Shown piece after piece: positions 1 through 8,921 of a stretch of DNA of 56,657 nucleotides. Each line of letters opens with the position of its first letter. Within the stretch, counting starts at the first letter, position 1. A program made the position numbers and the translations under genes. This DNA is from Verrucomicrobiota bacterium (GTDB lineage: Bacteria; Verrucomicrobiota; Verrucomicrobiia; Opitutales; Opitutaceae). The stretch covers positions 1 through 56,657 of the forward strand of contig JAFEGO010000093.1 of the NCBI GenBank assembly GCA_018239845.1, given 5' to 3'. The notes below the pieces were generated by a model. That model worked only from the letters and a program-made list of their open reading frames with translations, was not told the DNA's origin and did not search any database.

Positions 1-64
1 TATCCTTCACTCGCGAGTCAAACCCGGCACGCTTCAGCTCCCGTTCTTCCCCTCCCTTTTCCCT

Positions 65-1027
<963 letters not shown>

Positions 1028-1048
1028 TCGTTGCGATTTTTGCCAGCG

Positions 1049-1936
1049 ATGCCCGCCGAACCCACCGCCGCCCAATCCCCGCTGGCCATGCTGCGCCAGC
1101 TGGAGTGGCGCGTGCGGCACGCCGTGGAAAACATGCTGAGCGGCGAGTACCGCTCGACCTTCCGCGGCCGCGGCATGGAGTTCGACCAGGTCGTCCGCTA
1201 TGAGTTTGGCGACGACGTCCGCGACATCGACTGGAACGTCACCGCCCGCCTCGGCGAGCCGTACCGGAAGAAATTCGTCGAGGAGCGCGAGGTCACGCTG
1301 CTGGTGGTCTTGGAGGACTCGCCATCGCTGCACTTCGGCTCCGGCGCGCAGACCAAGCGCGAGGCGCTCATGGAGCTCGCCGGCCTCGTGATGCTGCTCG
1401 GCGCCGTCAACCGCGACCGCGTGGGCTTCGTCCACGCCGGGTCGGGCGGCAACCTCTTCCGCGAACCCGTCCGCGGGCGCGGCGCCATCCTCCACGCCGC
1501 CGCCACCCTGCTTGCCCGGCCCGCCCCCGCGCCCACCGATCCCGCGCCGGTCATGCCGTGGCGCTTCCTCGCGCGCGCCGCGCCGAAGCACAGCGTGTTT
1601 CTCTGGCTCGGCGATTTCCCGCCGCGGATCGAGCCCGAGGGCTGGGCCGTCCTCCAGCGGCGCTACCAGACGATGGGTTTCCGCGTGGACGATCCGTGGG
1701 AGCGCGCGCTGCCGTCCGGCGAAAGCTTCGCCGCGTACGATCCTGCCGCGGGCCGCCTCGTGACGCTCGAGGGCAGCGCCGCCGAGCGCGAGGCCCACGC
1801 CGCCTGGCGCGCCGAGCGCGAGGCCGCGTGGCGCGCGCTGTTTCCCGACGCCCAGAGCCGTCTCGTCGTCGGCACCGGGGAAAACCGCCTCGACGCCCTC
1901 GTGAGGTTCTTCCACGCCCGCATGCGCGCCCGATGA
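1049..1936 (+). CDS. DUF58 domain protein of the Bat operon
   Basis: A DUF58 protein of about 295 residues. The family signature is visible: a GEYRSTFRGRGMEFDQVVRYEFGDDVRDIDWNVTAR-like block near the N-terminus (split here as GRGMEFDQVRxY and DIDWNVTAR), followed by a VWA-like fold with LLVVLEDSPSL. The ATG at 1049 is chosen; a TTG at 1031, only 3 bases after the MoxR stop, is an alternative adding six residues. The gene ends in an ATGA overlap with the next gene, so the two are probably translationally coupled. DUF58 proteins accompany MoxR and VWA proteins in most Bat loci; their biochemical role is unknown. Confidence 0.92.
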   Translation: MPAEPTAAQSPLAMLRQLEWRVRHAVENMLSGEYRSTFRGRGMEFDQVVRYEFGDDVRDIDWNVTARLGEPYRKKFVEEREVTLLVVLEDSPSLHFGSGAQTKREALMELAGLVMLLGAVNRDRVGFVHAGSGGNLFREPVRGRGAILHAAATLLARPAPAPTDPAPVMPWRFLARAAPKHSVFLWLGDFPPRIEPEGWAVLQRRYQTMGFRVDDPWERALPSGESFAAYDPAAGRLVTLEGSAAEREAHAAWRAEREAAWRALFPDAQSRLVVGTGENRLDALVRFFHARMRAR

Positions 1937-2955
1937 AGAGTCTCGTTTTCCACGATCCCCTCTGGCTCGTCGCCTTGCTCGCGCTGCCGCTGCTGTTCTG
2001 GCTGCGCCAGCGCCGGAGCGTGCCGGTCCTGCTCGTGCCCTTTGCCGCCGCGTGGCACCGGCCGTCGCTCGTCTCGTTGTCGCGCTGGCCGGTCGTGCTG
2101 GCGTTTGCCGGCCTTGGCCTTCTCGTCGTCGCCCTCGCCCGGCCGCAGCGCGTCGAGGACAAGCGCGAGGTGCGTTCGCAGGGCTACGACATCATGCTGG
2201 CGATCGACCTTTCCTCCTCGATGCTTTCCGAGGACTATGAGCGCGGCGGCGAGCGCATCAACCGTCTCCAGGCCATCATCCCCGTCATCCAGGCCTTCAT
2301 CGAACAGCGGCCCGCCGACCGCATCGGCGTCGTGCTCTTCTCCGGCCGCGCCTACACCATGGCGCCGCTCACCTTCGACCACGACTGGCTCTCCCGCCAG
2401 ATCGATCGCATCCACATCGGCCTGATCGAGGACGGCACCGCCATCGGCGACGGCCTCGGCATCGCCCTCACGCGGCTCGAGCAGGCCAAGCGCGAGAGCG
2501 CCGGGAAGCGCCAGGGCGCTTTCATCGTCCTCCTCACCGACGGCGCGAACAACCGCGGGGCGATGACCCCGCAGCAAGCCTCCGCCATCGCCCAGACCCG
2601 CGGCATTCCCATCTACACCATCGGCGCCGGCAAGGACGGCTACGTGCCCATGCCCGTCTTCGACGACAAAGGCCGCAAGCTCGGCTACCGCAACCGCCTG
2701 TCCGATCTCGACGAAGGCGCCCTCCATGAAATCGCCGACACCACCGGCGGCCACTATTTCCGCGCGTTCGACACCGGCACCGCCGAGGCCGCCTTCAAGG
2801 CCATCGACAAAGCCCGGAAGATCGAGTTTCAGGCCAAGAGCTACCTGGTCACGACCGAGCTGTTTGCCTGGCTCGCCGTCCCCGGGCTCGGCCTCGTCCT
2901 GCTCGGCGCCCTCGCCGCCCGCCCGCTCCGCACCCGCGAACCCGCCGCCGCATGA
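1933..2955 (+). CDS. batA: BatA-like VWA membrane protein
   Basis: A 340-residue VWA-domain inner-membrane protein. Hydrophobic segments lie near residues 9-25, 52-70 and 306-328, so the VWA domain sits between the second and third segments, as in BatA and BatB. The metal-ion-dependent adhesion site is complete: DLSSS at residues 92-96, the later threonine region and LLTDGANN. The start overlaps the DUF58 stop (ATGA at 1933) and its own stop overlaps the next start in the same way. It belongs to the aerotolerance-type Bat system first described in Bacteroides. The cellular role in Verrucomicrobia is not established. A longer open frame upstream overlaps DUF58 in another frame and is not coding. 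Confidence 0.92.
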   Translation: MKSLVFHDPLWLVALLALPLLFWLRQRRSVPVLLVPFAAAWHRPSLVSLSRWPVVLAFAGLGLLVVALARPQRVEDKREVRSQGYDIMLAIDLSSSMLSEDYERGGERINRLQAIIPVIQAFIEQRPADRIGVVLFSGRAYTMAPLTFDHDWLSRQIDRIHIGLIEDGTAIGDGLGIALTRLEQAKRESAGKRQGAFIVLLTDGANNRGAMTPQQASAIAQTRGIPIYTIGAGKDGYVPMPVFDDKGRKLGYRNRLSDLDEGALHEIADTTGGHYFRAFDTGTAEAAFKAIDKARKIEFQAKSYLVTTELFAWLAVPGLGLVLLGALAARPLRTREPAAA

Positions 2956-4829
2956 CCTTCGCCTGGCCCCATCTCCTCTGGCTGCTCCTGCTCCCCGCCG
3001 CGCTCTTCGCCTGGGAGCTCACCCGCCACCGTCGCATCGCGGCGAATACGCATCCGAAGATCCTCCGCGCCGAGGCCGGGGCGAACTCCCTCCGCCTCTC
3101 CATCCTCAGCGCCCAGTCCTCGACCGGGCGCAGCCCGCGCCTCTGGCTCTGCCTCGGCCTGGTCTTCGCCGTCGTCGCCTTCGCCCGCCCGCAGTGGGGC
3201 CGGGTCGACGAGCCGGTCTTCGACCAGTCCCGCGAGATTATCATCGCGATCGACCTCTCGCGCTCGATGCTCACGCCCGATGTGAAGCCCACGCGCCTCG
3301 ACCGCGCCAAGCTCCTCACCCAGTCCCTCCTCGAAAAGCTCGCCGGCGAGCGCGTCGGCCTCGTGGTGTTCTCCGGCACGGCGTTCCTCCAGTGCCCGCT
3401 CAGCTCCGACTACGAGATCTTCCGCGAATTCCTCCCCGCGCTGAACCCCAGCTTCCTCCCCGAGGGCGGCACCAACTACGGCGCCCTCATCGACACCGCG
3501 CTCGGGGCTTTCGGCACCAGCAACGCCGCCGACCGCTTCCTCGTCATCCTCAGCGACGGCGAGGCCACCGACGACAACTGGCGCGACCGCGCGCCCGAGC
3601 TCAAGAAAAAGGGCGTGCGCGTCATCGCCCTCGGCGTCGGCACGGCCGCCGGCGCGCTGATCCCCGACGGCTCGGGCGGCCTCGTGAAGGACGACCGCGG
3701 CGCCGTCGTCCTCTCCAAGCTCGAGCCCGCCACCCTCCGCGAGCTCGCCGACCTCACCGGCGGCACCTACCGCGACGCCTCGGCGTGGGTTGACCTCGCC
3801 GGCGTCGTCAACGCCACCGTCGAGGCCGGCCGCAAGGGGCAGTTCCTCGAGAAAAACACCGTCCGCCTCGTCGAGCGTTTCCAGTGGCCGCTCGCCCTCG
3901 CCCTCTGGCTCCTCTGCGTGAGCGCGTACTACGAGTTTCCCGTCCGCCCCCGCCCGCGCGAGATCAAGCTCACCGCGCCTGCGCGCAAGCCCTCCGCCGC
4001 CACGCTGGCCGGCACGACCCTCGCCCTCCTGTGCGTCTTTGCGCTGGGCCTTGCTCATCCGCTCCGCGCCGCCGGGGCCGCGGCCGAACCGCCCTCCACC
4101 CTCGCCAAGATCGTGGGCCGTCTCTCCGATCGCTCCGCCGTCAGCGGCCGCGACTGGGCCGAGTTCGCCGGCGAGACCGTCCGCTGGGGCCAGAATCTCC
4201 AGTCGTCGCAACAGCCCGTACCCGCCGGCCCGGTCAACGACGCCCTCGCCGCCGTCAACCTCGGCTCCGCCCTCGAACCCAAGACTGCCGACTGGCCCAA
4301 GCTCCGCCAGGACCTCGAAGCCCTGCTCCAAAAACCCGAGGAGCAGAAAAAGGATGAGCAGAAAAACCAGGACCAGCAGGACAAGGACAAGCAGGACCAG
4401 CAGGACCAAAATCAGCAGCAAAAGGACCAGCAGGGCGGCAAGGACAAGCAGGACCAGAAATCCTCCAAGGATCAGCAGCAGCAGCAATCACAGTCCAAGG
4501 ATTCGCCGTCGCAGCAAAAGCAGGACCAGCAATCCCAAGACCAGCAAAACAAGGACGGCAAATCCGGCGAGCCGCAGAAAAAAGAGTCCGCCTTCGGCGA
4601 CATGAAGGACAAGCAGCCGCCCCCGCCCAAGCCCCAGCCCGGCGAGACCCAGAAGGTCGGCGGCGCCCCCGAGAAACAGGACGCGGCCCAAAGCGCCGAC
4701 CCCGCCCTCGCCGTCCCCCTGCAAAAGCTCGAGCAGCTCCGCAACGAGGACTCCCCCGCCGAACTTTTCCAAATGATGGACGCCGACCGGAAGCCCGCCG
4801 CGCCCAAGCCCAAGAGCAAAGACTGGTAA
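2952..4829 (+). CDS. batB: BatB-like VWA protein fused to a BatC-like tail
   Basis: A 625-residue protein with two parts. Residues 1-345 are BatB: membrane segments near 6-20 and 63-79, a VWA domain with DLSRS at 101-105 and ILSDGEATDD near 199-208, and a third segment near 311-330. A further hydrophobic stretch near 350-368 looks like a second signal or anchor, followed by a helical region (380-460), a very Gln/Lys/Asp-rich linker (about 464-575) and a short tail ending in KSKDW. In other genomes BatC is a separate TPR protein with a Q/K-rich linker and a similar terminal Lys-Asp-Trp motif. I infer a batB-batC fusion in which the TPR repeats have largely decayed. Confidence 0.88.
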   Translation: MTFAWPHLLWLLLLPAALFAWELTRHRRIAANTHPKILRAEAGANSLRLSILSAQSSTGRSPRLWLCLGLVFAVVAFARPQWGRVDEPVFDQSREIIIAIDLSRSMLTPDVKPTRLDRAKLLTQSLLEKLAGERVGLVVFSGTAFLQCPLSSDYEIFREFLPALNPSFLPEGGTNYGALIDTALGAFGTSNAADRFLVILSDGEATDDNWRDRAPELKKKGVRVIALGVGTAAGALIPDGSGGLVKDDRGAVVLSKLEPATLRELADLTGGTYRDASAWVDLAGVVNATVEAGRKGQFLEKNTVRLVERFQWPLALALWLLCVSAYYEFPVRPRPREIKLTAPARKPSAATLAGTTLALLCVFALGLAHPLRAAGAAAEPPSTLAKIVGRLSDRSAVSGRDWAEFAGETVRWGQNLQSSQQPVPAGPVNDALAAVNLGSALEPKTADWPKLRQDLEALLQKPEEQKKDEQKNQDQQDKDKQDQQDQNQQQKDQQGGKDKQDQKSSKDQQQQQSQSKDSPSQQKQDQQSQDQQNKDGKSGEPQKKESAFGDMKDKQPPPPKPQPGETQKVGGAPEKQDAAQSADPALAVPLQKLEQLRNEDSPAELFQMMDADRKPAAPKPKSKDW

Positions 4830-4838
4830 CCCTTCTCC

Positions 4839-7295
4839 ATGCGCCGCCTCCTCGCCCTGCTGTTTTTCGCCGCGCTCGCCCTGACCGCGGCCCGCGCCCA
4901 GTCCGTCCGCTGGGAGTCCGCCGACTCCGGCGACCCCTCCGACCTGCAGCTCATCTTCCAGGACTGCGCCCCCGACGGTGAAATCCGCCTGCCCGCCACG
5001 CCCGGCCTCACGCTCGTGCAGACCGGCACCTCGACGCAGATGTCGATCGTCAATTTCAGCACCACGCGCTCGGTGGTCGTTTCCTACAGCGCGCGCGCCC
5101 AGCAGGGCCGCACGCAGGTCAACATCCCCGCCTTCTCCGTCTCCACCAACCGCGGCACCATCAAGGTCCCCGCGTACGTCGGCGGCACGCCCCGCGCGGT
5201 CTCCGACTACGGCATCTCCAGCAGCCTCGTGCCGGGTTCGCTGCGGGTCTGGGCCGGCGAGGTTTTCCCGCTGACCTATATGCTCGACCTCGGCCGCAAT
5301 CCCAGCCGGCCCGCCACGAATGTCGATTGGTCCGCCGCGCCGCTCATCACCGAGGACTGGGCCAATCCCGAGCCCGCCGAATTCACCGCCAACGGGGAGG
5401 CCCGCAGCGGCTTCGCCTGGCACGCCCGCGCCTACGCCAAGACCGCCGGCCCGCTCACCCTCAACCCCGCCAACATCCTGGTGAATGTGCAGACCGGCAG
5501 CGTCAACATGGGCATCTTCCAGTCCCCGCGCATCGAGCAGCTGCCCGTCGTCTCCAACCGTCCGTCGATTATCGTCAATCCCCTCCCGCCCGCGCCCGCA
5601 GGCTTCAGCGGCGCCGTCGGCCAGTTCAAGTTCACCTCGAAAGTCGTCCCCGCCACCGCCGGCCCCGGCGAGCCCATCACGTGGACCGTCGAGCTCAGCG
5701 GCACCGGCAACTGGCCCGACATCGCCGGCCTGCCCCAGCGCGATGTCTCCAAGGATTTCCAAGTCATCCAGCCCAAGGCCCGCCGCACCCCCGCCGAGGG
5801 CAAGCTCTTCGACGTGACCCTCAGCGAGGATGTCGTGCTCGTCCCCACCCGCCCCGGCACCTACGACCTCGGGCCCCTGCGCTTCACCTATTTTGACCCG
5901 AAGGCCGGCGCGTACAAGACGCTCACCACCCCGCGCACCACCGTCACCATCACCGCCCCGGCGGCCGCTCCCGCCACCGGCCCGCAGCCCGCCGCGAGCG
6001 GTCCGGCCGCACCGGCCGAGACAGCGGCGCCCGCCGCCCCCAAGCCCGCGCCCACCCCCGCCGCGCTGCCCTCCGGCCTCCCGCGCGACCCGCTCGCCGG
6101 CACCGCCGTAACGTCCGCTCCCTCCAGCCTCCGCGCCGTGCTCGCCTGGGCGATCGTCCCCTTCGCCGCCCTCGGCCTGTTCTGGGCCTGGCTCGCCCTC
6201 CGCCGCGCGCGGGCGACCGACCCCCTCCTCGCCCGGCGCGAGGCTCGTATCCGTATCGCCGACACGGTTAAAAAACTGGGCGCCGCCCCCGCCTCCCGCG
6301 AGCTCCTCCTCGCCTGGCAGCACGACACCGCGGTGCTCTGGCAGCTCGCCCATGCGGCGCCGCCCGCCGCCTCCCTCCCCGACCCCGCGTGGGCCGCCCT
6401 CTGGGCTGAGACCGACCGCGCCCTCTACGGCCCCGAGGCCATGCTGCCGGCCGACTGGACCGCCCGCGCCCAGTCCGCCCTCGCCGCGAAGGCCCTGCCG
6501 CCCTTCTCCCCGGTGCAGCTCTTCCTCCCGCGCAACCTCCTGCCCTTCTTCTTCGCCGTCGGCTTCCTCCTCATCCTCGCCGTCCCGGCGGTCCGCGCCG
6601 CGACGCCCGAAGCCGCGTACCGCAGCGGCGATTTCGCCGCCGCGGAGAAAGGCTGGCGCGAGGCCCTCGCCGCCCAGCCGCACGACGCCATCGCCCGCTA
6701 CAACCTCTCGCTCGCCCTCGCGCAGCAAGACCGCTGGGGCGAGGCCGCCGCCTACGCCGCCGGGGCCTTTGTCCACGACCCTGCCGCCGACCCCATCCGC
6801 TGGCAGCTCGCGCTCACGATGGAGAAAGCCGGCTTTGCCCCCGGCCCGCTCGGGGCCTTTGTGACGCCCGGGCCGGAGCAATCGCTCGCGCGCCTCGCCT
6901 CGCCCGCCTGCTGGCAGTACGGCCTCATCCTCGCCGCCGGACTCGTCGCCCTCGGGCTCGCGCTGCTGCTGCTCGGTGCCTACCGCGGCCCGTCGCGCCC
7001 CCGCCTCGTCCTCGCGCTCATCGCCCTGCTCGCCGGCCTCCTGCTCTCCGCCGCGGCGCTCGCGAGCCTCCACGCCTACGGCGACACGACCCGCGCCAAC
7101 GCCGTGATCGTCTGGCGCGACGGCCTCCTCCGCTCGATCCCGACCGAGGCCGACACCACGCAGAAGACGACGACCCTCGCCCCCGGCAGCCTCGCCCTCG
7201 CCGACCGCACCTTCCTCGGCTGGACCCGCCTGACCTTCGCCAACGGCCAGACCGGCTGGGTCCGCACCGAGGAAGTCATCCCGCTCTGGAGGTAA
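4839..7295 (+). CDS. batD: BatD-BatE fusion protein (TPR and SH3-like C-terminus)
   Basis: An 818-residue envelope protein. A signal peptide (about 1-21, cleavage near ARAQS) leads into a long beta-rich BatD region to about residue 375, then a Pro/Ala-rich linker and a membrane segment near 430-450. The C-terminal part is BatE-like: a membrane segment (LLPFFFAVGFLLILAV), two TPR-like units (AAYRSGDFAAAEKGWREAL and following), two closely spaced membrane helices, and a final SH3-like region ending VRTEEVIPLWR. BatD and BatE are usually separate genes, so this is probably a fusion. It closes the Bat operon, starting 9 bases after BatB with a pyrimidine-rich leader. Confidence 0.88.
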   Translation: MRRLLALLFFAALALTAARAQSVRWESADSGDPSDLQLIFQDCAPDGEIRLPATPGLTLVQTGTSTQMSIVNFSTTRSVVVSYSARAQQGRTQVNIPAFSVSTNRGTIKVPAYVGGTPRAVSDYGISSSLVPGSLRVWAGEVFPLTYMLDLGRNPSRPATNVDWSAAPLITEDWANPEPAEFTANGEARSGFAWHARAYAKTAGPLTLNPANILVNVQTGSVNMGIFQSPRIEQLPVVSNRPSIIVNPLPPAPAGFSGAVGQFKFTSKVVPATAGPGEPITWTVELSGTGNWPDIAGLPQRDVSKDFQVIQPKARRTPAEGKLFDVTLSEDVVLVPTRPGTYDLGPLRFTYFDPKAGAYKTLTTPRTTVTITAPAAAPATGPQPAASGPAAPAETAAPAAPKPAPTPAALPSGLPRDPLAGTAVTSAPSSLRAVLAWAIVPFAALGLFWAWLALRRARATDPLLARREARIRIADTVKKLGAAPASRELLLAWQHDTAVLWQLAHAAPPAASLPDPAWAALWAETDRALYGPEAMLPADWTARAQSALAAKALPPFSPVQLFLPRNLLPFFFAVGFLLILAVPAVRAATPEAAYRSGDFAAAEKGWREALAAQPHDAIARYNLSLALAQQDRWGEAAAYAAGAFVHDPAADPIRWQLALTMEKAGFAPGPLGAFVTPGPEQSLARLASPACWQYGLILAAGLVALGLALLLLGAYRGPSRPRLVLALIALLAGLLLSAAALASLHAYGDTTRANAVIVWRDGLLRSIPTEADTTQKTTTLAPGSLALADRTFLGWTRLTFANGQTGWVRTEEVIPLWR

Positions 7296-7370
7296 GCGCC
7301 GGCGGCCCACCCCCGGCCTGCAATTGCGCTGGCTGCGCCGCCCGGTGCTCGTTCACATGGTCGCGCTCGC

Positions 7371-8921
7371 ATGACTACCCCTGCTTCCGCCGCCAGGCCC
7401 GCCCGCGCGCTCCCCTGCTTCCTCCTGCTTGCCCTCACTTTCGGCCTCGCCGCCTGCGCCACCAAGCCGGGCGAGGCCTTCAAGCAGCTCTCGCCCTACC
7501 CCGTCGCGCCGGTCAGCGCCAACGAGTACTTCATCCGCGGTGTCGCCGCCCAGAATCAAGGCGACGCCACCCGCGCCCTCGGCGAATTCAACCGCGCCCT
7601 AGCGCTTGAGCCCAAACACACCGCCGCCCACCGCGCCCGGGGCCGGCTCTATGCGGCGACCGGACAGTACGCCGACGCCATCGCCGATTTCACGCAGGTC
7701 ATCGCCGCCGAGCCCAACAACCCCGCGGCCTACGCCGACCGCGGCGAGGTCCGCAGCCAGGCCGGCGACCTTCCTGGAGCCCTCGCCGATTGCAACCGCG
7801 CGCTCGAGTTGGACCCCAAGCACGTCAATGCCTTCATCGAGCGAGGCCTGACCTACCGGCGCCTGAAGCAAGTCGTCGAGGCCATCGCCGACTACGACCG
7901 CGCCCTCGCCCTCGACCCTGCCAACGCCATCGCGTACTACGACCGCGCCCTCGCCCGCGTCGCGCAAGACGACCTGCCCGCCGCCCTCGCCGATCTCGAC
8001 TGCGCCATCGAGTACAGTCCGAAAAAATTTCCCCACGCCCAGAATGAGCGGGCCCGGATCCGGATGCTGACCAAGGATTATGACGGCGCCCTCGCCGACC
8101 TGAACCAAGTGATCGCCGCCGAGCCCGATGACGCCGACCACTACGGCAACCGCGGCAACATCCAGAACCTGCTGAAAAACTGGCCCGAAGCCCTCGCCGA
8201 CTACAACCGCGCCCTCACCCTGCGGCCGCGCGATGAGCACTTCATGGAGGGCCGCATCATCGCGGAGCTCCACCTCAAGAACCTGAAGGAGACCATCGCC
8301 GACTGCGATCAGTTGCTCGCGCTTCAGCCGGAGGCCGCCGCGATCTATGTGTTCCGCTCCAGCGCCCGGAGCCAGACCGGCGACCTCAGCGGGGCCATCG
8401 CCGACGGCCTCATGGCCGTGAAGCTCAACCCCAAGCTGGATTTCATGTATCTGAGCTGCGCCGCCTACTACTGGCGGGAAGGTGAGTTCGGCGCCGCCCT
8501 CTCCTCCTGTGAGAGAGCCATCCCCTCCGGAACCAAATACAAGGAGTACGCCTATCTCCTCCAATACCTGCTCCAACGCCGCCTCCACCGCGCCGACACT
8601 CCCCAGCTCGCCGCCCTGCTCCCTGCATGGAAAGCCGGATGGCCCAAGACCATCGGCCTCTACCTCACCGGCGCGCTCACGGAGGAGAAACTCTTCGCCG
8701 CGGCCAAGGACGCGCCGGACGAGAAAAAGCGCCAGGGCCAGCTCTGCGAAGCGTACTTCTACGCCGGCATGATCGCCCTCCTCGACGGCCACCCCGACGA
8801 CGCCAGCGAGAAATTCACCGCCTGCCTGGCCACCGGCGTGACCAACTTCACCGAATACGACCTCGCCCGCGCCGAGCTGAGCAGTCTCCCCGCGCCGTCG
8901 TCTTCGCCCGCTTCCCGATGA
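7371..8921 (+). CDS. TPR-repeat lipoprotein with NlpI-like C-terminal module
   Basis: A 516-residue protein. The N-terminus is a lipoprotein signal with lipobox LAAC, cysteine 29, so it is probably membrane-anchored in the envelope. About ten degenerate TPR units follow, with recurring ALADxNRALxLxP patterns. The last 90 or so residues are different: WPKTIGLYLTGALTEEKL, then CEAYFYAGMIALLDG and TNFTEYDLARAELSSL. This pattern resembles the C-terminus of E. coli NlpI, a TPR lipoprotein that scaffolds murein hydrolases and the Prc protease. The next gene has the same module and overlaps by 4 bases (ATGA), so the two are paralogues in one operon. Function is inferred only from architecture. Confidence 0.85.
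   Translation: MTTPASAARPARALPCFLLLALTFGLAACATKPGEAFKQLSPYPVAPVSANEYFIRGVAAQNQGDATRALGEFNRALALEPKHTAAHRARGRLYAATGQYADAIADFTQVIAAEPNNPAAYADRGEVRSQAGDLPGALADCNRALELDPKHVNAFIERGLTYRRLKQVVEAIADYDRALALDPANAIAYYDRALARVAQDDLPAALADLDCAIEYSPKKFPHAQNERARIRMLTKDYDGALADLNQVIAAEPDDADHYGNRGNIQNLLKNWPEALADYNRALTLRPRDEHFMEGRIIAELHLKNLKETIADCDQLLALQPEAAAIYVFRSSARSQTGDLSGAIADGLMAVKLNPKLDFMYLSCAAYYWREGEFGAALSSCERAIPSGTKYKEYAYLLQYLLQRRLHRADTPQLAALLPAWKAGWPKTIGLYLTGALTEEKLFAAAKDAPDEKKRQGQLCEAYFYAGMIALLDGHPDDASEKFTACLATGVTNFTEYDLARAELSSLPAPSSSPASR

Noticed and set aside
2841..4487. Long minus-strand open frame rich in Leu/Val and Glu
   Set aside because: Antisense of BatA/BatB; its repeats mirror the Gln/Lys-rich linker of BatB.
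4330..4570. Repetitive AAG/CAG tracts resembling a short tandem repeat or CRISPR-like array
   Set aside because: They encode the Gln/Lys/Asp-rich linker of BatB in frame; no spacers or constant repeats.
4488..7310. A very long open frame (about 940 codons) on the minus strand opposite the BatD-E gene
   Set aside because: The translation is Gly/Glu/Ala-rich low complexity and mirrors the codon bias of the real gene on the other strand; typical of GC-rich DNA.
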